Assembly (NCBI GenBank): GCA_027886175.1
Contig: JAJNNQ010000078.1
Span: 2,852,001-2,916,000, forward strand
Direction: 5' to 3'
DNA length: 64,000 bases
DNA from: Phylloscopus collybita
Lineage: Eukaryota > Chordata > Aves > Passeriformes > Phylloscopidae
Position 1 is the stretch's first letter, and every line of letters begins with the position of its first letter. The notes beneath the pieces were generated by a model. The model saw nothing but the letters and a program-made list of their open reading frames with translations. It made no database searches and was not told the origin of the DNA. This document shows positions 36,998 through 48,400 of this stretch, one piece after another. A program made the translations under genes and the position numbers.

Positions 36998-37654
36998 GTG
37001 AGTGCTCATGGTCTCATCCCAGAAATGTTTGTTTCCATACTGAAAGCATGCAAGGTTAAAAACCCACTTGGACACTGGCAGAAAAGAGAGCTGTTAATTA
37101 TTGGTTCATTGTTATTTCTCTACTCATCTCCAATGGCTGGGAAGAGAGTGCATTTTGTCTGCATGGGTCTTCCCTGGCTTTCAAACACATGGTTGGAAAA
37201 TGGTTCAGAAACCTGGATCAACCCCACCACAGGAAGTCAATGCCCTGTTAGTTCACTGCCCCCGTGTTGTCCCAGGATTGATTTTTTAAAGTTTCTTCAA
37301 TGCTGATGAAGCATCCTAGAGAGGATTTCCCTTGGCTTGTTGCCCCTCTTTTCCATGGCTGTCCATGCCAGGAACACCAGGTGCTTATTTCCAGAAATAC
37401 CATGAGTGACGGGTTTCTCAGCTTGGCTCTTCCTAAACTGCACTTTTCCCTTGCTGGCCATCAGAGACATCTCCTTTTTCACAGCTGTGCCATTCTCCTT
37501 GAGACTGCACAGACTGCAAACAAGGCACAGCCTAAGGGGAATGCCTGTTCCTTTAATTCTGTCCTTGTCAAAAAGGGGCCCAGAAACAAGAATCAAGCAC
37601 GAAGCCAACGTAGCCATGCCTGTTCATCTGCACGGCCTTGTTTCCTTCTATCAG

Positions 37655-37772
37655 CTACCTAGTGCACGAGGAACTCTGGCTGGTGATGGAATACATGGAT
37701 GGAGGCACTCTGAACGATGTCATCAGAGAGACCAACATGACTGAAGAGGAGATTGCAGCTCTCAGCAGGGAG
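37655..37772 (+). CDS. PAK-like kinase, exon 12 (hinge)
   Basis: Acceptor ttctatcag, donor gag|gtgagg. [19 protein letters not shown] is the hinge region with Met as gatekeeper, followed by [20 protein letters not shown], close to PAK VVTETCMDEGQIAAVCRE. Confidence 0.88.
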
Positions 37773-38451
37773 GTGAGGGATCCCACCTGTGCTTCCCAGG
37801 GCTTGGGCAGGACTGTCTGGGAAAAGGGCTCAGAACAGGAGCAATTCCATGTGCCAGGCTTTGTTTCTGTGTTGCTGCCATGCTCTGGGCAAGCAGGAGC
37901 ATCTCAAGTGAACTGCCTGCCAGTGCCCCTGCACCCACTGCACTCTGTTCTTGTGCTCTTATCTGCTGCTGTTGCATTCTCACTCTGTCTCTTGGATTTG
38001 CTGTTCTCCATCTTGCCTCCCTAAACCTTTGCCTGTCTGCACTGCATTCCTTGCCTGTAAAAGCAAAGGTGGTAGTGGCAGCATTTGAAACAAACAGCAA
38101 AGGAAAAAGAGAGACTCACTTCTCTCAGTGCTCAGCTGGAAAGGTCAGCAGTGCAGCCAAAATGCTCTTGACTTCTGAGCACATGCACTGCAGCAGCAGT
38201 CCTTGTGGCTGGTTTGCAAAGGAGAGTCTACAAGAGCAGTTGCTGTTGCTCTTTGCAAAGCTGACCTGCCTTTCTTTAGGAAGGTGCTGCTCTGCTGGTG
38301 TAGGAGCAGCAAGCTCCTGCTCTCCATGGCACTGTGTCCTGCCATTACTGCCCATTCCCCTGGAGAGGGAATCTTTGAGACCTGTTTCCTTTCTGGTGTG
38401 ATGAAATCACATCACTGCTTTTTGCCCTCCTGTTTCTCTTTTCTGTCTCAG

Positions 38452-38551
38452 TGCCTGCAAGGACTGGCTTTTCTCCACTCCAACCATGTGCTGCACCGGG
38501 ATGTGAAGAGCCTCAACATCCTCCTCAGAACCGATGGCTCTGTCAAGTTGG
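38452..38551 (+). CDS. PAK-like kinase, exon 13 (catalytic loop)
   Basis: Acceptor tctgtctcag, donor ttgg|gtcagt. [20 protein letters not shown], then [13 protein letters not shown]: the catalytic HRD Asp, the Lys two residues after it and the metal-binding Asn are all present. PAK has SDN where this has SLN. Confidence 0.88.
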
Positions 38552-39005
38552 GTCAGTATATTCTTGGTCAGGTGAAGCATTCCAGGGACATGGGGGGTGT
38601 GGGGCTGCTTTGGAGTGACTGCCAGCCCCCCAAAAATGGTGCTGCTGGCAGTGCAGGGACCCTTGCTGTGAGCTGACCAAATGGTTCCCACGTGCACAGA
38701 GGTATGGCAAGGAACAAGCAGTCCAGAGTGGCTGTGCTCTGTGTGTGTCCCTTCCCAAGGGAGGGAGCTACAAGTGCAAAGCTTCAGGGAAATAAAAGCC
38801 ACTGCTGGAGGCAGTGTAAAAAATGGGGGGATTTTTGAAGTAGCCAAAGCCATATTGCCTTGGCTAAAGTCCTGAGGAAACAGAGCAGGGACAGTTGTCC
38901 AGGAGATTCAACAGCACCGTCCCAAACTTATACTGGGCAATTCCTTTGCTTGCTTTCCTAATTGCACAGTCTGCAACTCAAACCAGTCTTTTGCTTTCTC
39001 CTCAG

Positions 39006-39202
39006 CTGATTTTGGCCTCTCTGCTCAACTCACCCCTGAGCAGAGCAGACGCAGCTCGGTGATCGGGACTGCTTGGTGGGTGGTGCCTGAAGTGGTCAGA
39101 GGTCAACCCTATGGCCCCAAAGTGGACATTTGGTCATTTGGCATTGTGGGCATTGAGATGGTGGAGCAGGAAGTTCCCTACCAGAGTGAAAGTCCTGTCT
39201 CG
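39006..39202 (+). CDS. PAK-like kinase, exon 14 (DFG, activation loop)
   Basis: Acceptor tctcctcag, donor tcg|gtaagg. [20 protein letters not shown] then [14 protein letters not shown] is intact. The activation-loop Thr of PAK (RSTMVGTPYWMAPE) is Ser here, and the APE motif is [20 protein letters not shown] is nearly identical to PAK. Predicted catalytically competent, with an altered activation segment. Confidence 0.88.
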
Positions 39203-40557
39203 GTAAGGTGTCAATGCTCTCTGGTCCCGCTGTCTTTCTCACCTGTCCCACCTTCTGGGTGCCCTTGGACAAAATCCCATTGCCATCTGCTGGAACTGCT
39301 GCCACCACAGTCCCTTTTGGAAAATGTCCCTGCAGCACATCAGCATCTTCTGTAGGTTTGGGTGCACCACTGGGGGAACTCCAGCCTCACCCCATGCAAA
39401 CAATCTCCATGCTCAGGCAACATTTTGCTTTGGCTTAGAAGTCATTCCAGCTCTTTTGGCTGTGGAGATGGCCCTGCTAACAGGAAACAAGCATCTTAGA
39501 ACTGGTGTCATCTTTCCTGAATTGAAGGAAAGAAACCCAAACCCAACAAACTTTCTAAAACTGTGGTTTGGAGACAAGAAGTGCACCCCCATTCTTCTCA
39601 CAGGGAAACTTGCCTGGAACATGGACATGAGGGTGTGAAGGCCACAGAGGCTCTTGTGCTTCTTGTGCAGTGCTGCTGAAACACTCAGTGACCATATTTC
39701 CTTCCTAAGCCAAGCCACTTTCTCCATGTCACCAAGCTGAAGCCTGGTGATGTGCAGAGCCTGCCAAAACCACCCCTTTGTTTCCTGGCACTTTCTAGGA
39801 TGGGCACACCATGAATGCATTGACCTGAGTATCCAAATGAGCAGAGGGCTACCACAGGGATGGAATTTCTCCCTCTTCTGATTTCACCACCAAAATTTTC
39901 CTTTTGCTGCATAAGGGAGGCTGAAATTTGCAGTCTGCTGAGAGACAGAGCTGCAGGTGTTTCCTGTGTGCCCAAACAGGCATTTTCATCCCAATGCATT
40001 TCTGCAGGCATCTTCATATGTCTGTGTTGAAGATGAGATTCCAAATGTTTGTTTCCTTACCTGAGGAATAACTGAGGGATTTCCTTTCTTTACTTTCAAT
40101 TGCCATTGTTTTCAAGAACCAAGCAAGAAGCTTGATGACTTTTGTTTGGTGCCAGCTGGGCTTAAGGGACCAACAAGCACTGCAGAGATGCTTTTCATGT
40201 CATAATCCTTGGAAACAGTAGAGTGAGTTAGTAGAGCAAAGTCCCTCTTCCAAATAGCCTGTCAAGCTGGTCAAGGGAATCCTCAGGGAAGCAAAGGTGC
40301 TTTTGCTGATGTAGTTTCCACTCATGAAGTTAGTCAATGAAATCATCTGCCAAGGCCAGATCTGCTGGATGTTGGGAAAGCTGTGGCTGCACTGGGGTTT
40401 GGGTTTTTTGTTGGTACAGGAAAGTCATCTGTGCCTCTGTGCCACGGCAGAAACAAACTACCACTGCAGAGTGGAGCTTGAACAATGGGATCTGGGAGAG
40501 CAGTTACAGACACAGTGAAAGAAGCAGGGGAGAGACTGGTGTTTCCTTTTCCTCCAG

Positions 40558-40695
40558 GCTCAGCTCCTGATAGCCACCAAAGGCATCCCAGAGCTGCGGC
40601 AGCCCAGGCTCCTCTCCCCTTTGCTGCGTGACTTCCTGAGCTGCTGCCTGCAGACAGACGAGGCGCGGCGCTGGTCTGCCCAGGAGCTCCTGCAG
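40558..40695 (+). CDS. PAK-like kinase, exon 15
   Basis: Acceptor ttcctccag, donor cag|gtaaaa. 46 codons: LLIATKGIPELRQP and LLRDFLSCCLQTDEARRWSA, followed by QELLQ, matching the C-lobe of PAK (LIATNGTPELQNP, RDFLNRCL). Confidence 0.85.
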
Positions 40696-40834
40696 GTAAA
40701 ATGCCCGGGGGCTGCAGGTGGAACAGTGTCCCAGGGATGAGCTCCTCCTCCACTGGAGTGCAAGGCATCAGATGAGCCCCCTCCTCCTCACCTCTGCTCT
40801 CTGTGCTGTTCAAAGGAAAACACTCAGCAATCCT

Positions 40835-41035
40835 GGACTGGGCTGGGCTGGCAGGGACCTGTAAAGCTCATCTGCTCCAAGTGCCCTGCCCTGAGCAGGG
40901 ACATCTTGAAAGAGATCAGGATGCTCAGACCTGAAATATTTCCAGGGCTGGGGCACTTAGCAGCTCTTGCAGCAAGCTGTGCCCCTGTTGCCCCACTGTT
41001 GCTCCTTAGACCTACTCTGACTTAAGCCCCTTTTC
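40835..41035 (-). mobile_element. CR1 LINE fragment in the last kinase intron
   Basis: The plus strand reads ggctggcagggacctgtaaa, then gctcatctgctccaagtgcc and tatttccagggctggggcac: the reverse complement of the CR1 3' region, diverged but recognisable over about 200 bases. Confidence 0.75.
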
Positions 41036-41120
41036 ATTTAAAAAATATTACCCTGACTTTGAGGGTCTTAGCTTGGAAAGTAAGGGTGCATCGTTGGTTT
41101 TTTTTTTTTCCTTTGTGCAG

Positions 41121-41261
41121 CATCCATTTGTTACATCTGCCAAGCCTGCATCCAGCCTGATTCCACTCATCCTTTCCGTGAACAAGTGGAAGGAGGAGAC
41201 TGGAATAGAAGAATTACTGTTGAACTGGCATCTCAGAGAACTGCATCAAGGAGGATTGTAG
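41121..41261 (+). CDS. PAK-like kinase, exon 16 (C-terminus)
   Basis: Acceptor ctttgtgcag. HPFVTSAKPASSLIPLILSV completes the kinase C-lobe (PAK HQFLKIAKPLSSLTPLI), then a divergent tail ends at TAG 41259-41261. Summed over 16 exons the protein is about 667 residues, the last ~280 being kinase domain. No CRIB/p21-binding motif (ISxPxxFxHxxHVG) is present in any exon, so Rac/Cdc42 control as in PAK1-3 is not expected. Confidence 0.85.
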   Translation, partial: HPFVTSAKPASSLIPLILSVNKWKEETGIEELLLNWHLRELHQGGL

Positions 41262-41392
41262 TGTAGGATTGTAGATAGGATTGTAGAGTAGGACTGTAGC
41301 TCTGATTGTAGAGTAGAATTGTAGCTAGGATGGTAGAGGAGGATTGTAGCTAAGTTGGTAGAGTAGGATTGTTGCATAGGATTGTAAATAAA
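41250..41392 (+). repeat. Tandem repeat (TAGGATTGTAGA) and poly-A signal in the kinase 3' UTR
   Basis: About nine to ten imperfect 12-15-bp units of taggattgtaga starting at the stop codon and ending in AATAAA at 41387-41392, the probable polyadenylation signal of the kinase gene. Confidence 0.75.
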
Positions 41393-42442
41393 CTTTTTGA
41401 AATCTCAACTCATTTCCAAGATTCCCCTCCTTCTCAGCCTGTGAGAAAGCTCAACATTTCCTTCTGATTTGTCCATTTTATCTTACAGGTGGAAAGTGAC
41501 ATTGATGGCTTCTTTGGTACGGTTTGAAAGTGGGGAAGGCTGTTCTTCATCCATCCTCTCCAGACTACAGTGCCTTTGGAATATGACCCACTGGCTGGGT
41601 TTTCCCAGCTGTGGCACTTATGTTTGAGGCAGAAAGGGCAGTGGCATTTGCAGGCAGAAGCTGCAAAGGAGGAGTAGGGCAGCCCAAATATCCTGTGCAC
41701 ATGCAGGCCTTGAGCTATGACTGGAGAGCATTGGGGTTCCTCCCCCTTGGATTTGTATCCCTAAGTGCAATCTCTTTGGCTGGAGGAGAGTTTTGCCCAA
41801 GTGAGGGAGCAGAGAGCTCAGGGAGGCTGCAGGGAAAGCTGCAGAGCTGGTGCAGAGCTGTCAGCGAGGGCCAGGGGAGAGCAGGCCCCACCTTGGCCAG
41901 GCTGCAGCCCCAGCAGAGCCCTGGCAGAGCCCGGAGCAGCCTGAGCCGGGGCAGAGGAGGCTGCAGTGAGGCCCTTGGAGCTGCAAGAGGCAGCAGCCCG
42001 GCCCTGGGTGCCTCTTGGTGGCCCCGGGCGAATCCTGGGCTCTCAGAGCCCAGCTGGCAGCTGCCGCTGCCCAGGGGAAGCGCAGCCGTGCTGGGCACAG
42101 CACAGCCTGGGGGCATTGGCCCTGTGCAGTCTGCACAGCAGGAGAGAAAGGCCAAGGACAGCCCAGGGCTGGAGGCCTGGCTGAGCATTCCTGCTCTTGT
42201 GCTGGCTGCCCTGGAACTCTTGGCCAAGGTGAGCAGTGTGTGCAGCCCTCTGGGCACAGCGGGAGGGAGCCGGGCTGCTCCTCAGGCTCCAGCACAGGGC
42301 AGTGTAACAGCGAATTAATCACTGCTGTATTGTGGAGTCTGTGTGGTTGCTGTGCTGGGAGAGCAGCCTCGTGGTTTGTCCCAAAAGGATCCTCTCCCTG
42401 CACTGCTAACACAGGCACAGACCCCTCGAACAAGTCTAGGCT
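41393..42442. other. No gene recognised; one open GC-rich frame
   Basis: A 235-codon plus-strand frame (41611-42318) is open but compositionally simple and has open antisense frames. A plausible exon end lies near 42228 (ttggccaag|gtgagc after LSIPALVLAALELLAK). It could be part of a truncated neighbouring gene cut by the provirus, but there is no domain evidence. Confidence 0.3.
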
Positions 42443-43295
42443 TGTTTCAGGCAGCCTGGACCCAGGAGACCAGCTCCTTTAAAAAGGCCTTTATTAGAAA
42501 TCAGCTCTGGGTAGGGGGCTCGAGGGGCTGCGCACGCCGCCGCTGCTCCCAGTGAACACCACGGAGGAGGAGGTGCAGTCGAATCTGCTGCTGCTGCTGC
42601 AGAGTCGGGATTCCTTCCTCACGGGGGTTTCCATAGAATCACTTTGGCTCGTGTGGTCCAGGGGGGTCATCTCTCTCCAGTTCCTTTCAGGTCATGGCGA
42701 GAAAGTAACAAAAAAATACCTGCTACCTGCAGGTAGATAGACGTGTGCCTCGCAGAGCTTTGTCCTTCTTAGGTCCAGTTTCTGTGTTGGCTCGCTGTCC
42801 CAGGGGCTTTTCTAGCTCCAACTGGACCTCTGGCCGCAGCCAGGCACCATGGGAGCTTCCTCATCTCCATACTGGGCGGTGTCCACAGCTCGACGGCAGG
42901 CAGCAGGGAGCAGCAGGGAGCAGCAGGGAGCAGCAGGGAGCAGCAGGGAGCAGCAGGGAGCAGCAGGGAGCAGCAGGGAGCAGCAGGGAGCAGCAGGGAG
43001 CAGCAGGGAGCAGCAGGGAGCAGCAGGGAGCAGCAGGGAGCAGCAGGGAGCAGCAGGGAGCAGCAGGGGGGGACAACAGGAAGCGGCAGCGGGCTTTTGA
43101 CCCGATGGAGAGGGGAAAACTCAGAATTCAGGGAGAAAGGGTACAGAACTTGGACATAACAAGCAGAAATTCAGGGTACAGATTCAACATGAACAGTTTA
43201 AAACAGGCAAGTAACAGTGCAACTTTAATTTTACAGCAAAACAGTATAACAATACAACTTAGGAGTGCATAACCTGGGGCTATCCATTTCTTTCA
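42443..43295 (-). mobile_element. 3' LTR of the minus-strand gammaretrovirus-like provirus
   Basis: On minus it starts TGAAAGAAATGG, directly after a purine tract (agaggggggat), and ends near CTGAAACA. It carries AATAAAGGCC near 42488-42497. It is near-identical to 51038-51761 except for a 10-bp repeat expansion that makes it about 130 bp longer. Confidence 0.85.
42901..43070 (-). repeat. 10-bp VNTR (CAGCAGGGAG) in U3 of the 3' LTR
   Basis: Sixteen uninterrupted units of cagcagggag followed by a degenerate one. The 5' LTR has only about three imperfect units at 51496-51535, so the expansion happened after integration or in one LTR only. Frames across it are artefacts. Confidence 0.95.
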
Positions 43296-45154
43296 ATCCC
43301 CCCTCTATTTCTTTGATCAGGCTCTTGCCCGCATCAATTGGCCATGTCTGATTCAAGGGAATAAATCTGTTTTAATTCCTGGTATTGGTTGTAAATTCTT
43401 TTTGCTGTGCTTAGTTCTTCTTCTTGGGGTTCTAATCTAATTGTATTTGTAGGTTTCTGAATCTTTACTTTAGGGATTTGGAGACTGGAACAGTAGTGGC
43501 TATAGTTCGAATTAGACAGGGAAGTATGCAGGGGAGAAGTAGGAGACTGGCAAAGGCACTTATTGCAATGAACACTACATTTTTCCCACCAGGTCTCTTC
43601 AAAGGACCAGAAGTTGTCTCACCAGTCTATATTAATTAAGGGCTTCTATTCTTGGGTACTTACATATGCAATTTTTTGTATTTTTTTTGGAAATATTTTT
43701 TATTACCTTACTTTCATAATCGACTGCTAGTTTGATTTGATACACTACTGCTCTTGTTTGTGTCAATTGGTTACTGATATGATCAAGGGCAAGGGCTGTT
43801 TTGTTTGATATTCTTTTTAATACTGCATGTAATCTGATAATTTTATTCAACATGTAAATTGGAGTTCGGCACCCCCATGATCTATCTTGTGTCCAAGTTG
43901 CTGGCCTATATGTTTTTACTATTTCTTTTGGTGTCCATATTTTACTCTTCCATGTTTGTGTGCTGCCCCTCCTCCTCTTTCGGTATTTTCTTTTTAAATT
44001 TTTATATAAGGGTATGCCTAAATGGTTTCTTGATTCTCATGGGAGGAGGGAGAAGGCTGGTTTGATGATTCCTATGGTGCAGCTACCCGCCCAATCTCCT
44101 GGGAGATGGGTGTAGGTTTTGTTATCACAAATCCAAAAGAGGTGTTTTGGGGCTTTCCAGGATGTGTTTTGTGTGTCATAGGGGTGTTCCCAATATTTTG
44201 AAATTCCTCTGATTCCCCAAAAAAGATTGGTCCCTTTATTAGTGCACTCATGTAGACCATAACTTTTATTACAGAGGCACCCTGATTCTTTTTCCCAATA
44301 AACCAATATTTTTCAGGTTTCCTAGGGATCCATTTTTGTTTTAACTCTTTGATCAGTGAGTACCTTTTACAAGCCATTCTTCCTAGGAAGGTTTTATACT
44401 TTTTCCCCGTTATTAACTTCCATCTCAGGATGTCTAAGGGTGATAAGCTTGTCCCTTCCCAGGGCCATACATCAGACATTTGTGTGCTTTTACATATCCA
44501 GCAGTTTGTTATATTTAGTTTATGGCTGATTCCCTCTACCAGATCGACAAATAGACTTTTCCCAAGGGGTTCATCTATTTCATTCTTTTTCACCACCAGT
44601 GGTTTTTCTTTTATCAGATCTGCTACACCCTCTGTATTTCTTAACTCTTTAAAACAGAACCACTCTCTGATAGGGCACTCCCCAGTCAGGCACTGCTTAA
44701 ATGTGGCAGCATTTTTTGCAATCCAATATTGTTTTTCTTCTTTTTGACAGATGGATAATTGGGTCATGTCAAAACATGTGGGATTCACATGGGTGTGAAC
44801 TCTCATAAGGGATTGTAGATTCTCCCCATCACAAACTGAATGATAGCATTCAGAGCAAGCCCCATCTGTAAACTTGCTTATCAATAGGACTACTATGAGT
44901 CCCTCCAAGAGTCCAGTATGAACCATTCTATTTGTGGATCCTTTGGTCTCACCTGGCCTTGCCTCTTGGGTCAGGGGGTTCTTTCTCCTCATCATATCAA
45001 TAGAACTACTATTAGTCCCTCCAAGAGTCCAGTATGAACCTGCCCCCATCTCGCTCTGAGGGTTCTCTTTGGTCTCACCTGGTCTTGCCTCTTGGGTCGG
45101 GGAGTTCTTAGGCTGGATTTGTGGAGTTCTCCCTTGTTTATTCCCACCTTCCAC
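43296..45154 (-). pseudogene. Retroviral env remnant (gammaretrovirus-like)
   Basis: Surface-subunit frame 45154-44072: a Glu/Thr-rich leader, a hydrophobic LLEGLIVVLLIS segment likely to be the signal peptide core, and then a Cys-rich ectodomain (CSECYHSVC, TNCWICKST). After a break, 43853-43632 keeps transmembrane-subunit heptad sequence (NKTALALDHISNQLTQTRA), and about 43540-43450 keeps a hydrophobic anchor (ASLLLLPCILPCLI). The link between SU and TM, the fusion peptide and the CX6CC region are disrupted by frameshift or deletion. A 116-bp tandem duplication lies in the leader. The element class follows from the TM heptads and the tRNA-Pro site. Confidence 0.8.
44880..45112 (-). repeat. 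116-bp tandem duplication in the env leader
   Basis: agtccctccaagagtccagt recurs at 44898 and 45014, and tctcacctgg[cc/tc]ttgcctcttgggtc recurs with the same spacing. The repeated peptide contains TQEARPGETK. The reading frame changes slightly between copies. Confidence 0.8.
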
Positions 45155-45427
45155 CTTTTTCTTAGTTTTAGTTAGCTCCCTTTGGGTGTGCCCTATGAGA
45201 GATTTAATTTTTAAATTAAGAATTACTGCTACTTATTACTTTTATATTAACACTTTGTGACTCATTATAACAATTTATAACCTCGGATTTAACCATTATT
45301 TTACACTTTTATATTAACACTTTTTAACCTCTTATAACAATGGTAACCTCTTTTAACAATGGTAACGACAGCTTGTAATAACTGTTATTGTCCCTTATTG
45401 GCTTTAACTGGTTTTTGGTTGTTTCCT
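45155..45427 (-). other. Pol-env junction, AT-rich short repeats
   Basis: Contains repeated ataacaatggtaacctcttt-type units and tatattaacactttt. No coding frame; probably the degenerated splice-acceptor region of env. Confidence 0.45.
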
Positions 45428-48400
45428 GAGAGTTACTTTGAGGGTGTCTGGATCTCGAGTGGCAGTCCACTCAGAGGGAACTCTTGTTGGGGTTGCAGGG
45501 TCAGAGGGATCTGACCCCTTGTTGGGGTCAGAGGGATCACTCGGGGGTGGTAATGGTCCTTTCACTCTAGTGATGTGGGTCCAGCCCTTTTCTTGGGTTC
45601 ACACTGCAGTATGAGTAGGGAGCAGAACTTGGAATGGGCCTTCAAATTTGGGAGTTAGTGGGGTGGTATTCCAGGACTTAAAACCCAGTCTCCTGGTTTT
45701 ATTTGGTGCATGTCAGTGTCCAAGGGAGAGGTTTGAGGAAGATACCCTCTTCTTTTAAGATCTGCCAATGTCTTTCCAATTGTTTTTACATATTCTTGGG
45801 TAGCGGCCTCTCCTTCTAAATAATCCCCAGTGCTATAGGGGGTCAGTAAGAAGGGGAGTCCTAACATCATCTCATATGGTGAAGCCCCTATGTCAGATCT
45901 TGGTCGGACCCGGATTCGCAGAAGGGCCAGGGGCAGACACTTGAGCCAATTCATTCCTGTTTCGGTTATCAATTTAGTTAATACATTTTTGAGGGTTTTA
46001 TTCATCCTCTCAACTCACCCTGAACTTTGGGGATGCCAGGGTGTATGCAAACGCCACCTGATTCCTAAGGCTTTAATGACATCATGTAGAATTTTGGCCA
46101 CAAAATGAGGACCTCGGTCTGAATCAATATTATTCACTAGCCCATACCGGGGGATGATGTGTTCCAATAATATTTTTATTACCACTTGTGCTGTTTCCCT
46201 TTTTGTAGGAAAAGCTTCCACCCAATGGGTTAAATGATCAACTATAACAAGTAGATACTTGTAACCTTGCACTGAAGGCATTTCAGTAAAATCTATTTGT
46301 ATATTTTGAAAGGGTCTTAATGCTATTTGTCTTCCTCCTGAGGTATTCTTCCTCATTGCTTTCTGATTCACCTTTTGGCATATAAGGCATCCTTCAGTAA
46401 CTGCTTTGGCCAGATTATATACTCCAATACATAAATATTCTCTTAAGAAATGATCACATAACCCTTGGGTGCCCCAGTGGGTCAGACTGTGTATTTCTGT
46501 TAGCATTTTTCGAGCTAGGGCTTTATTTAAAAACTTTCGTCTATCTGGGGTTAACCATTCCCCTTGCTTCCCTTGGTGCAGCCCTAACCTCTTTATTTCT
46601 CTCAACTCATGTTCATCATATATTGGTTCTTTTTCTTTGTCAGCTGGCAAATCAGTCACAGTCAAAATCTTTATCGGCTCCCCCGGGTTTTGGGCTGCTA
46701 ACTTGGCAGCTTGGTCAGCTGCTCGATTGCCTCTTCTTTCAAAGGTATCCCCTTTTTGATGTCCCTTGACATGCACTATTGCAATTTCCCTGGGTTTCAT
46801 AAGGGATTTTAATACCAACTTAATTAGTTCTTTATGTATCAAATCTTTTCCTTTGGAATTTAGGTAGCCTCTTTCTTCCCAAATTTTTCCAAATGTGTGC
46901 ACAATTCCAAAGGCATACCATGAGTCAGTGTAAATTGTACCTTGATCTTGTTCTAACAGGTCTAGTCCCCTTTCAAGAGCATAGTCCTCACAGCACTGAG
47001 CGGACCAGCTCGAGGGCAATTTTTCTTTCTCTAAAACTTTCAAACTCTGTTTGTTGATACCCTCGACTATTGCATAGCCTGATATTCTCTTTCCTTCCAC
47101 CATTTTAGATGATCCATCAATGAAAAACACCCTCCCATATGGCAGGGGTATATCCTCAAGGTCCTCCCTTACTTTTGTTTGCAGGTCCATGACTTCCAAG
47201 CAATTATGTTCCAGAGCAGGTATGGGCTCCCCTGAGAGGAATTGTGCAGGATTTAAGCTTTTGGATGTGATTAATTCTAGATTTTCAGCATTTGTCAGAA
47301 TCACTTCATATTTTAGGATCCTTGAGTCTGTTAACCATTGTTGGGCTTTTTGACTCAACACTGCTCTGAGATCATGGGGGGTGTGTGCAATGATTTTTCC
47401 TTGTAGTGTCAGCTTTTGTGCTTCTTCTACAAGGACTGCTGTGGCTGCCACAGCTTGAAGACAAGCTGGTCATCCCCTTGCGACTGGGTCCAGGAGCTTA
47501 GAAAGGTATGCAACAGGCTTTCTGTGTCCCCCCCATTCTTGGGTTAACACCCCATAGGCTATTCCCTCTTCTGCATTTATGAATAAGTCAAACCCCTTCT
47601 TAAGGTCAGGGAGACTAAGAACTGGGGCTGAGGATAATTTGGCTTTTAAATTTTCTAACTGTTCTTCATTCTCAACTGTCCATTTTACAGGTTCAGGTTG
47701 GACCAGTTTTTCATATAGAAATCTGACACTTTGTGAGTATTTTTCTATCCATAATTTACAATAGTCAAATAGTCCCAATACCTTTCTTACATCTCTTTTT
47801 GTGGTTGGAGCTGAGATGGACAGTATGCCTGAGATTCTCTCAGGGCTTAGTTTCTTATACCCTTCCCCAATGAGGTGTCCAAGATATGTTACCTGTAATT
47901 CTACAAACTGTAATCTGTTTTTAGATACTTTAAGGCCTTTTTCCCCTAGGAAATTCAGGAGTTTAATGCTGGCTCCCCTTACTTTATCTTGCTCCTCCCC
48001 TGATATTAGGAGGTCATCCACGTACTGTAGGATTTGTACGTTATCTCCAGGGATGAATTGCCTTAGCAGCTCTTCCAGAGCTTGTCCAAATAGATTTGGG
48101 CTCTCAGTAAAGCCTTGGGGAAGGCGGGTCCACCTTAGCTGCTGCTTTTCTGACTTTCAGGGCACTCCCACTCAAAGGCAAACCAATTTCGGCTTTCCTT
48201 AGCTAAGGGGCAGGCCCAAAAAGCATCTTTCAGGTCTACCACAGTGAACCAGCTGTGTTCTCTAGGGATTCTGCTTAGAAGGGTGTAGGGGTTTGGTACC
48301 ACTGGGTACCTTTTAATTGTCCTTTTTTTTACCTCTCTTAAGTCTTGCACAAGCCTAAATTTATTTTCTGTCTTTTTCACTGCCAAAATGGGGGTGTTAT

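Noticed and set aside
42901..43070. Regular repeats as a CRISPR-like array
   Set aside because: Units are contiguous 10-mers without spacers, inside an LTR of a vertebrate genome.
42745..43272. 175-codon frame in the 3' LTR
   Set aside because: Runs through the 10-bp VNTR (period not a multiple of three, all frames open) and is on the strand opposite to the provirus.
46005..46020. In-frame TGA in integrase as a readthrough or recoding site
   Set aside because: Other stops and frameshifts occur in the same pol; decay is the simpler explanation.
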